64,000 nucleotides of DNA from Hemerocallis citrina (Eukaryota > Streptophyta > Magnoliopsida > Asparagales > Asphodelaceae): contig CM030366.1 in the NCBI GenBank assembly GCA_017893485.1, forward strand, positions 53,462,568 through 53,526,567. The letters are read 5' to 3'. Shown in pieces: positions 55,896-64,000 of this stretch (its first letter is position 1; each line of letters begins with the position of its first letter). The notes under the pieces were generated by a model. The model was given only the letters and a program-made list of their open reading frames with translations. It had not been told where the DNA came from and ran no database searches. The position numbers were made by a program, and so were the translations under genes.

Positions 55896-57150
55896 GGGAG
55901 GTTCCTGTAGAGGTGCAGCTGATCCCTGTGGTTCGGGATTATCCGACTATGTTCTTGGAAGATTTTTCTGGGTTACCCCTGCATCGTGATGTGGAGTTCA
56001 ACATCACTATCCAGCCAGGGAGTGCACCCATTTTCAAGGCACCGTATAGGATGGCACCTGTGGAGCAGGATGAGATCAAACAGCAGATTGAGAAACTGTT
56101 GGAGAAAGGCTTTATTCAACCGAGTGCGTCGCCCTGGGGAGCACCGGTGCTGTTGGTAAAGAAGAAGGATGGATCGATGAGGATGTGCATCGATTACCGA
56201 GAGATGAATAGAGTCACTGTTCAGAATAAGTATCCTATTCCACGAATTGATGACTTGTTCGATCGTCTTCAAGGAGCAGCTATTTTCTCTAAAATAGATC
56301 TTCGATCCGGATATCATCAAGTTCAAGTGAAGGCAAAAGATGTGCATGAGAATGTGTTCAGAACTCGACATGGGCATTACGAATTCTTAGTTATGCCATT
56401 TGGAGTAACGAATGCACCTGCAATCATTATGGATATGATGAACAGAGTTCTGAGGCCGTTTATTGATTCTTTCATCGTGGTGTTTATCGACGATATCCTT
56501 GTGTACTCCAAGTCGGAGAAGGAGCACACGGATCATCTGGCTACAGTTTTGAAGAAGTTGAAAGAGCAGGAGTTGTATGCCAAGTTGTCCAAGTGCGATT
56601 TCTGAAAATCTGAAGTGGCATTCCTAGGTCACATCCTTTCTAAGGAGGGAGTGGCAACTGATCCTCAGAAGATAGAGACAATGAGAGATTGGGCAAGGCC
56701 TACTACAGTAAAGAAAGTCAGGAGTTTCCTTGGGCTAACTGGATACTACAGAAGGTTCATTCAGGGCTATGCTCAGATAGTTGTGCCGCTTACTGGTCTG
56801 ACCAAGAAGAATGTGAACTTCAAGTGGACCGAGCAGTGTGAGGCAAGCTTTCAGGAGTTGAAACAGAAGCTGACTAATACTCCCATTTTGGCTTTGCCTA
56901 GAGCAGGTGTTGAGTATGATGTCTACAGCGATGTGTCACATCGTCGGCTTAGGTTGTGTCTTAATGCAAGAAGGGAAAGTGATCGCATATGGGTCTAGGC
57001 AACTAAGACCGCATGAGATAAATTATCCGACTCATGATCTGAAGTTTGGCTGCGATTATCTTTACCTTGAAGTAGTGGAGACATTACGTGTATGGTGAGA
57101 AATTGAACATGTACATGGACCATAAGAGCTTGAAGTACATCTATCAATAG
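55896..57150 (+). pseudogene. Element 3 pol: reverse transcriptase and RNase H (broken)
   Basis: RT is well preserved: [59 protein letters not shown] and the catalytic FIDD in [13 protein letters not shown] single TGA at 56603 replaces the Trp of KCDFWKSE. The frame then continues as VAFLGHILSKEG, LGLTGYYRRFIQGYAQ and [16 protein letters not shown], start of RNase H. A frameshift near 56945 and a TAG at 57148 break RNase H. Its end reads HPGKANVVVDALSRK in the following segment. Confidence 0.92.
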
Positions 57151-58324
57151 ATGGACCTGAATCTGAGGCAACGGAGATGGCTGGAAGTACTTGAGGACAT
57201 TCGTCCTGAAATTAAGTACCATCCTGGGAAGGCCAATGTTGTTGTTGATGCACTTAGCCGTAAGAGCAGTCTGGCTAGTTTGATTACAACTCAGAAGCAT
57301 CTTGCAGAGGAATTGGATCGAGTTGGTATTAAAGTTGTTCTACAAGGCTTGGGATCATCCTTAGCTCAATTAAGGCTTCAGCCCACACTGAATGAAAGGA
57401 TTATAGCAATTCAGAGAGAAGATGCAGAGATTCTGAAGATGAAGGAGCAGGTTGGTGCCGGCAGGTTGTCCGAATTTCAGATCATGGATGGAGTGCTGTG
57501 GTTTGGAGAGAGGCTGTGTGTTCCGGATCAGTTGGATTTGAAGGAGAGTATTCTTCAAGAGGCGCATGCTACTCTTTTGTTTGTGCATCCTGGGAGCACT
57601 AAAATGTACAAGGACATTAAGAAGCATTTCTGGTGGTCAGGTCTGAAGTGGGATGTGGCTGAATTTGTGGCGAAGTGTGAGATCTGTCAGCAAGTCAAAA
57701 CTGAGAATAAAAACCCAGAGGTTTACTGCAACCGTTACCTATTCTAGAGTGGAAGTGGGATAACATTAGTATGGATTTCATCATGGGCTTGCCCAAAAGT
57801 TCAAAGGGCAATGATGCAATTTGGGTCATAGTCGATCGACAAACCAAGTCTGCTCACTTATTGGCAATGAAACTTACTTCTTCTATGAACAAGTTGGTCG
57901 AGTTGTATGTTGGATAGATCGTCAGGCTTCATGGTGTTCCGTTAACCATTGTGTCTGATCGAGATGCACGGTTTACTTTGCATTTCTGGAGGTGTCTTCA
58001 GGCAGCTTTGGGTACCAAGACAGATTTCAGCACTGCTTTCCATCCTCAGACATATGGGCAAACTGAGAGAGTCAATGTATTCTTGAGGATATGCTTCGGT
58101 GTTGTGTGCTAGATTTTGGAGGCAGTTGGGAAAGGCATCTAGCTCTGGTAGAGTTTGCCTACAACAATAGTTTTCAGACTAGTATCGGGATGGCACCGTA
58201 CTAAGCTCTGTATGGCAGGAAGTGCAGAACACCTGTTTGTTGGTTTGAAGTGGGGGAGCGGCAGATGTTTGGACCTGAGATTGTGTAGCAGACCTCTGAA
58301 AAGATCGATCTGATCAGGAAGAGG
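57151..58324 (+). pseudogene. Element 3 pol: RNase H end and integrase (broken)
   Basis: After LNLRQRRWLEVLEDIRPEIK, the linker leads to the H2C2 zinc finger, HATLLFVHPGSTKMYKDIKK and [13 protein letters not shown]. The frame is lost near 57720. The core then reads [20 protein letters not shown] (first Asp, 57771), a stop near 57917, [11 protein letters not shown] (second Asp, about 57958) and [12 protein letters not shown] (Glu, about 58060). A small deletion or frameshift after RVN and a stop in MAPY-ALYGRKC follow. The DDE residues are still readable, but the protein cannot be made in one piece. Confidence 0.9.
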
Positions 58325-58810
58325 ATGGTGGATGCTCAGAGTAGGCAGAAGAGCTATGCAGACAACCGGAGGAGGAACCTTGAGTTCGAGGTTGGTGACT
58401 TTGTCTTCCTGAAAGTATCACCTAGTAAAGGTGTGATTCGCTTTGACAGGGGTAGGAAGTTAGCCCCAAGGTTCATAGGTCCGTACAAGATATTGAAGTG
58501 GATTGGAAAAACTGCTTACCGATTGGAGTTGCCGGAGGAGTTATCTCAGGTGCACAATGTCTTCCATGTGTCTATGCTGAGAGGTTACATTCCAGACCCG
58601 AGTCATTATTTGCCCGAAGTGCCGAAAGGTTTGCAGTTGGATCTAGGTTGCATTGAGCTCCCGGTAGAGATCGTGGATAGTCAGGAGAAAGTCTTGAGGA
58701 ACAAGACGATACCGATGGTCAAAGTAGTCTGGAGAAACCAGTTGGTTGAAGAGGCTACTTGGGAATCCGAGGAGAGGATGTTGAAGGATCATCCTGAGCT
58801 CTTTGCTTGA
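58325..58810 (+). pseudogene. Element 3 integrase C-terminus with chromodomain-like end
   Basis: A 161-codon frame covers the integrase C-terminal part: QKSYADNRRRNLEFEVGDFV, FLKVSPSKGVIRF, GPYKILKWIGKTAYRLELP and VHNVFHVSMLRGYIPDPSH. The last 60 residues read ELPVEIVDSQEKVLRNKTI and VKVVWRNQLVEEATWESEE, the chromodomain-type end of Tekay-like chromoviruses, which is thought to guide integration to heterochromatin. The frame ends in PELFA and a stop at 58808. About 100 bases then lead to the polypurine tract. Confidence 0.88.
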
Positions 58811-58895
58811 TTTATATCTTCTTTTCTTTTCTTTTCTTCTTGTTGTGTTCTATTTTCTTACTCTTTAAGCGTAGTTCCGGGGACGAAACTATTCT

Positions 58896-58908
58896 AAGGA
58901 GGGAATGT
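58896..58908 (+). other. Element 3 polypurine tract
   Basis: AAGGAGGGAATGT lies directly before TGTAATATCC and follows CCGGGGACGAAAC. Confidence 0.85.
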
Positions 58909-59542
58909 TGTAATATCCTAAATTTTTATTTATAATTAATTGATTGTTGATTTTACGTGTTGTGCACGTAGAAATTCTTGTACATTTTCCCTTATAAATT
59001 ATCTCTCTTATAACATGAACAAACAATCTTTTTTTTAAATCTTTCTCCTTATTTACTAAAAGCCTATTTTAAAAGCCTAGGCCTATTTTTCTAATTTAGC
59101 CCATTCTAATTAATTAAGTGTTTTATTAATATCCCATGGGACTAAAAACCAATTAATTTGAAGCCCACTAATTAATTAAGTTTGTCGTTTGTTAAAGTAT
59201 TTAAGAATCGTTATACTGTTTGGCATAGCGAGGATGGCTGTGTATAATATTTCGTCGGTTGTAAGCAACTGACGTGCCTACAGTTTTATATGCAGGACTT
59301 GGAGTTTACAAGAAGATATAAAGATGGATTTTTTGCTAATGATTACTTAAATGTTAAAGTTGTTACAATTGTACATTTATCATTGTTGTATTTTATTTAT
59401 TCCGCTGTGTGTTGATGTAAAAGACTCTGATGTAATTATTGTTGAAATAAAGTTTTAAATTCCTTGTAAAATTGTACGAAATGAAGTGTAAAGATCCTGT
59501 GGAACTTCGAATTCAGTGTTATTTGGAATTCGGGGTGTTACA
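58909..59542 (+). mobile_element. Element 3 3' LTR with internal deletion
   Basis: The first 272 bases match 50543-50830. The rest (from 59181) matches 53350-53703 and ends TTCGGGGTGTTACA. About 2.5 kb are missing in between, including all tRNA-like modules, the minisatellite and the conserved module. AAG is present at both breakpoints in the 5' LTR or nearby, consistent with microhomology-mediated loss. Confidence 0.88.
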
Positions 59543-60655
59543 ATGAGTACCCCATAATGTTGAACATGAAAATATATTGATTCTAGAGGCTAAGTGAGAT
59601 CCGGGTACCGGAAAGTTGATGATAATGATTATGGTTTTTGAGAAAGGGCCAATATGGGCTATCGTTCTCGATAAATTATTTAAGACCGGTAAGGGGGGTA
59701 AGCTAGCTCTATGTGGTATTATTTACTCATGCTTCAATCTTAAGGATATGCACTAAGTGAAGATCTAATAAAACCTGGGCAAACGTAAGTGGGGCATGTC
59801 TATATAGTCGGGCAGTGTACTCTGGGATTATAGTTTCAGTCGGTGTACTCCGGGACTGTAATTGTCCTGCATCCAGTCGGGCGGTGTACTCCGGGACTGT
59901 GATGTGGAACGGGACGAGCCTCAACTAAATCCAGGACTATGAATGATCGAACGGTGTACTCCGGGAACAAAAATAGTCGGGCGGATGGGAGGCAGATCTT
60001 TAATTTTTCGGGGCTGGAACGGCACTTGCAGGACATCTGCATGAGGTGGATTATGTATAGTCGGGCGGTGTACTTCGGGGTTGGGATCCATACCTGTGGG
60101 ATGTCTAAAACTTGTTTCGTTACCGTGTAGGTTTTCATGCCGGGGGATTGAACCCTATAATGTGGAGTACGTAGGTGCTTGCCCTCGGACCTATGTAGAA
60201 TGGGATGCAAAGAATCCGAACAAGTAAGCATTAGTGTTATCATAGCATAATATTTTCATTAGGTATTAAGTCATATCATACACTGACATGTCTAGGATGG
60301 TGACTTTCTACACTTTATTGTGCATTCAAGTTTGTATTTTCTAAAGTAAGAGATTCGCTGTTTTATAGCATTGCGTCAGTTGTATGCAACTGACATGTCC
60401 ACAGTTTTCCAGTGCAGATCTTGGATTGGCAAAAGACATTAAGATGAATTGATGCTAAAGATTATTTTTCAGATTTAAGTTGGTGATGTTAAAGTTGTGT
60501 ACATCATGTTGTATTCATTTAAATTTCGCTGCGTTGGTGTAAAGAACAATGTTGTATGAAAAAAAGTTTTAAATTACTTGTAAAATTATATGAATTTGAA
60601 GTAAAAGATCTTGTTGTGCTACGAATTACATGTAAATGGAATTCGGGGCGCTACA
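59543..60655 (+). mobile_element. 3' end of a family-C LTR
   Basis: It begins ATGAGTACCCCATAATGTTG directly after element 3 and matches 25687-26803 closely, ending TTCGGGGCGCTACA. It includes the AGTCGGGCGGTGTACTCCGG minisatellite (59805-60110) and copy 7 of the conserved module (60139-60240). The left part of this LTR is not next to it. The frames at 59727-60243 come from the repeat. Confidence 0.85.
60139..60240 (+). repeat. Conserved LTR module (copy 7 of 7)
   Basis: It carries CGGGGGATTGAACCCTATAA, TGCTTGCCCTCGGACC, TATGTAGAATGGGATGCA and AATCCGAACAAGTAAGCATT. Confidence 0.7.
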
Positions 60656-61557
60656 CCTGGAGTCGTTTGTTTTGAAGTGAGACTCCCCTAAATGTGTAGG
60701 TAGAAGAGGAGGCCTTCTGATGCAGTGATGTGCGTTGGCAAGACAGTTTCTTCTTGTAGGCTTGGAGGAGTGGTTGTGGGTGGTGGATTTAGGTTCATTG
60801 TTGCGTTTTGATGAGGACGCACTTGGAGCTAAGAGGAGATAACTTGAAAATTTTGAAAATTCTCGATTTGACTAACTAGTGCAGTAGCTTTGACCCTATC
60901 TACAGACTCGGTGTTACAGTGATTGTTTTCTGGTAGTAGTTCTGTGGCATTAAAGGGGAGAACCGACCACCCATGGTGGCAGTGTAGCATGCCCGTGCTG
61001 CTTGTTGGCATCCCACAACTTGGCATATGCCTGCTAGAGTTGGGAGTTTCATTTTCATGTGAAACGCGGAAGCAACCGCGTGAAAAGCTGTCAGGCCCGG
61101 GTGGCCAAATATGGCATATACGCAGTTTTGACGTTGACTACGATGAAGTCTAATGCTTCCGTCCAAGTTGCTAAGGCTTTTCCTGCCGTGACGTCGAGTG
61201 TGACAATTCCCTCGACTTGGACAGGTGCACCTGAGAAGCCGTGAAGTGTATAACTGACGGGCTTGAGTCGGTCTCGAGAGAGCTTTAGAGCATTAAATGC
61301 GACCATGAAGAGGATCAGCTACCGTTGTCTACGAAGATATGTCGCACCTCATGGTTTTCCATGCCTAGATTGATAACCAGTGGATCGCAATGAGGCGTTT
61401 TGACGCCCTCAAGAACTTTATCGGAGAAGGACACCGAGAGGCCCGAACCCTTTGGTGGTGTAGTGTTATGTACCAAATTAACTTCCCTTTCAAAGTCTTT
61501 GCGAAAGGAGTAAGAATCTCCCCTCATAGATCCTCCATGAATAGGTAGGATGGCCAT
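60656..61557 (-). pseudogene. Tat-lineage gypsy protease region (broken, truncated)
   Basis: On the minus strand, the frame from 61557 reads FSDKVLEGVKTPHCDPLVI and then HIFVDNGS, the Tat-type protease active site (DNGS rather than DTGS). A shifted frame from 61306 continues as LKLSRDRLKPVSYTLHGFSG, IVTLDVTAGKALATW and VVNVKTAYMP. Another, overlapping 61166, carries GHPGLTAFHAVASAFHMKMK. Similarity fades before 60656, where the C LTR fragment abuts it. RT, RNase H and integrase are absent from the window. Confidence 0.85.
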
Positions 61558-61667
61558 GTGTTCGGAGTCTCGTGATTCAGAAGCCTTTCTGGACGCTTAT
61601 TAGCTCCCCGTGCTGGAGGGTTTTCGACGTTATTATTTAGTTGGACAAGCTGTGAGAGACAACCCCG

Positions 61668-63225
61668 TCAAATCAGGACTTCAATTTCTTCTTTGAGGGC
61701 CTTGCAATTGTCAGTAGTGTGTCCATGGCCTCTGTGAAATGTGCACCACAGGCCCTTATCTCTTCTCTTGCTGGCCATTGTCATTTTGGGAGGAGGATGA
61801 AATATCCCATCTTTTTCAACTGCCATAAGGATAGCAGACAAACTCGTGTTCAAGAGAGTAAACTTGTCGAAGCGAGGTATTGGAGAAGGACGACGTCGAC
61901 TTGCACCGTTTTTCAGGAACTTCTTGGGCGTTTCCTTGCTTGAGTTATTCCGTTTGTTCCCAGAGGATGACTCCTTCTTGACTTGTGGAATGAGTGCTTC
62001 CTTGACTCCGAAGTATTTTTCACTCATTTTCAGGAGCTCAGTGAAATCTCGAGGTGGCCTTTTGGCAAGGGATGCTTTTAGTTCTTTATGCATGACGTTG
62101 TGACGGAAAACTGCAGCCGCCACTGAAGAGTCCAAGGAGGAAATTGACCTTGCTTCTGCTGTAAAGCATTTGATAAAGTCTTTTAGCAGTTCTCCATCTC
62201 TTTGCTTTAGTTCTAATAAGGAGACACTTGTTTTTTCACTCGCGCGGCTAGTAACGAAGTGCGCAATGAAAAGTTCCTCGAGTTGATCGAAAGAGAATAT
62301 TGATTATAGAGTCAGGCGCGTACCATTCCCTTACTGATCCTTTCAGTGTAGTGGGGAATGTTCGACACATGAGTGCTTCAGTGGCATTGTAGACCATCAT
62401 GAGTGTTTTGAAGCTCTCTATATGGTCCGTCGGGTCTGATTCTCCATTGTAGGATTCAAATTGAGGAGCCTTGAAGCCCTTTGGGATGGGTGCATCGAGG
62501 ATGGCTTTGCTGAAAGGAGGTTGACTGGGGCAGTAGGCCCTGCTGGAGCGGTTTTTCTCATTCTTCATATGTTCTAGACGATTCTCTACCTCTTGGATAT
62601 GGCGAAGGACTTGGTCGTTCTTCCTCTGGATCTAGTTGAGTCAGCAGATCATTCGTTAGGGGCTGGCCCAGATCTTTATTTCCTTATAGCTTGGAGGATG
62701 TCGAGCTTGAACTTATCCAATTCGGCCCTAGTGATTGGGGCATTTTTTTCCATTGTTCTGCACAAGAAGCTTTCGACTCTCATGAGTCGGGCTCCTTATG
62801 GTGGTGCACCCCCTGTGAGAGGAGGATTGCCTTGATCTCTGTCTAGGAAAGTTGGTTCTCTGGTTTGCTTGTTGTCCCGGGCGGGAGGCCTTATATTGAG
62901 CATGCCTCTCATCCAACCGGATTTGCAGATCAGTTCCTTGTTGCCTGGCACTGATGATCTGGTGGAGATCTCTAGACCTCCGAGAGCCTCACGAGACCAT
63001 TGAATCAGTTGAAGCATTATGGACTGATATACGATCATGCTGAGGATGTTGTTCATGATGGTTTTGTCGGGAGCCCCCCGGTGCCTCTCTGTTGGAAGGA
63101 GCTTGATTAGGCTGTCGGGGTGACTGTTGAGGAGGAAACCGATCTTCCATAGGAGGAGTTGGTTGACGAAGAGAATTGGTGTGACGGCATGAGGCCGCCC
63201 CTCTGTCTTTTAGTCTTGGTGGCAT
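61668..63225 (-). pseudogene. Tat-lineage gypsy gag (broken)
   Basis: The start is the minus-strand ATG at 63225 (MPPRLKDRGA), about 46 bases inside the LTR. The N-terminal region is Pro/Gln/Arg-rich. The capsid part (62568-62248) reads LDAPIPKGFKAPQFESYNGE, SDPTDHIESFKTLMMVYNAT and CRTFPTTLKGSVREWY. The last segment (62135-61668) includes FTLLNTSLSAILMAVEKDG and the knuckle variant CTFHRGHGHTTDNC (CX2HX4HX4C) of Tat gag. At least two stops or frameshifts separate these parts. Confidence 0.88.
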
Positions 63226-63250
63226 GGCGGCAAGTCTGACTTGTGTAGCT

Positions 63251-63270
63251 TCCCACAGACGGCGTCAATC
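63251..63270 (-). other. Tat-type primer-binding site
   Basis: On the minus strand TTGACGCCGTCTGTGGGA follows the LTR end. It resembles the TTGGCGCCGTCTGTGGGA leader of Tat-lineage elements, with one change, and starts like the complement of a tRNA-Asp 3' end. Confidence 0.75.
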
Positions 63271-64000
63271 TGTTGCTACTTATTTTGATGTGGGAGCAAA
63301 CAGATAGTGAGTTAATAATTGATGGAAACTACTAAAAATCTGACCTTGGACCATGGTCATGAAATTCGGTTAAGGCTCCTGAGATTGGGTCTGGATCGTT
63401 GATTGACCACCGTGATCCGAATTCGACGGTTGCTGATGTGGCAGATGGACCTGCAAAAAGCCTGAAACACCGGGGGTGGCTCCGGCGACAGACCCTCCGA
63501 CGCTCAAGTCAGAACTAGAAAAAGAAAGAGAGTTTGACAGAGAAACTGTTGAATTGTTGCTTACCTTCTGATTGTGGAGGGGGGAGGGTATTTATAGGCC
63601 TGGTAAAGATATCAATAGATTAATTTAGATCCGTTGGATCGATATGAATCCTTATCTCCGTTATGTTTCTCCCCCTCAAAAGATAAGTTGTCGTGTTAGG
63701 GGATAAGAGATTTGACGCCTAGTCTGCATGGGCTGGGTGTCTCTTCTAGTGGGCCTAGTCTGTCAATTTTTATGGGCTTGCAGAAATTCATGTCATGTAG
63801 AGGAGCCTGGAGAAGGCCCTGACCTGTTAAAGAGACCTGTTATGATTAATCTGGCTGTAAAAACTTTGAGATCTGTGCTGGAATCGTACGGCCCTGATTT
63901 GCCGCGATTTTTACCATCATCACTCACAAATAATTCCATTACAACATTATCAAATTGCTTTAACCCTTAATTCCTAACACCATATATTTTTCACTAAATA
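63271..64000 (-). mobile_element. Tat-lineage 5' LTR, cut by window edge
   Basis: On the minus strand this LTR ends in AGTAGCAACA at 63271. It contains TGACTTGAGCGTCGGAGGGT and GGAGCCACCCCCGG (63460-63512), typical of Tat LTRs near the transcript start, and a TATA box. The other end is beyond the window. The frame at 63728-63970 is chance. Confidence 0.8.
63589..63597 (-). promoter_or_regulatory. TATA box of Tat-lineage LTR
   Basis: CTATAAATA on the minus strand, followed by CCCTCCCCCC, lies about 80-130 bases upstream of the GAGCGTCGGAGGGTC region. This is a plausible Pol II promoter position. Confidence 0.65.

Overview
The window looks like intergenic heterochromatin of a flowering plant with a large, transposon-rich genome. 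It is AT-rich. Every protein-like reading frame I recognise belongs to a retroelement, and I find no host gene with exon structure, no rRNA or bona fide tRNA gene, and no CRISPR array. The species cannot be named from the sequence. I use private labels for five LTR families: A, B, C, D and E. A, C, D and E are related LTRs of about 3.1-3.4 kb that end in variants of TTCGGGG.GTTACA. B is a distinct LTR of about 3.7-3.8 kb ending in GCGGGGCATGACA.

Layout, left to right. 1-2644 is a D-type LTR cut by the window edge. 2645-21836 is a non-autonomous family-B element: a 5' LTR with a solo E LTR nested in it (2901-6291, perfect CTAAA duplication), a primer-binding site, an internal region of only about 1 kb, a polypurine tract, and a 3' LTR carrying a full Ty1/copia element of SIRE/Maximus type on the minus strand (12751-20947). 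21837-23673 is unclassified DNA with two sets of tandem duplications. 23674-32880 is a decayed Ty3/gypsy element (element 2: C LTR, PBS, accessory ORF, gag, PR, RT, RNase H, IN), with a solo LTR of the same copia family inside its pol. 32993-36283 is a solo D LTR with a perfect CATCT duplication. About 36490-42468 is a C-like LTR holding an inverted solo B LTR (36596-40306). 42469 to about 50.5 kb is an inverted A-type LTR split by a LINE with 16-bp target duplications (43927-48685). 50543-59542 is a second Ty3/gypsy element (element 3) of chromovirus/Tekay type, with a C-terminal chromodomain-like segment and a 3' LTR that has lost about 2.5 kb. 59543-60655 is the 3' end of a C LTR. 60656-64000 is the gag/protease end and 5' LTR of a minus-strand Tat-lineage gypsy element.

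All coding regions carry stops or frameshifts, so none of these copies appears autonomous. At least three insertion layers can be ordered from the nesting. Solo LTRs are abundant, which points to frequent LTR-LTR recombination.

Four signals are not explained by standard annotation: (1) paired tRNA-like A-box/B-box modules inside nearly all the long gypsy LTRs; (2) an acidic, coiled-coil accessory ORF between the PBS and gag in both chromovirus-like elements; (3) a CAGTCGACTG palindrome repeated in the copia LTRs, in copia coding DNA and in an unrelated gypsy LTR; (4) a module of about 105 bp kept in seven otherwise divergent LTRs, in several of them directly after a family-specific minisatellite. 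All reading was done by eye, so junctions quoted with 'about' may be off by tens of bases.
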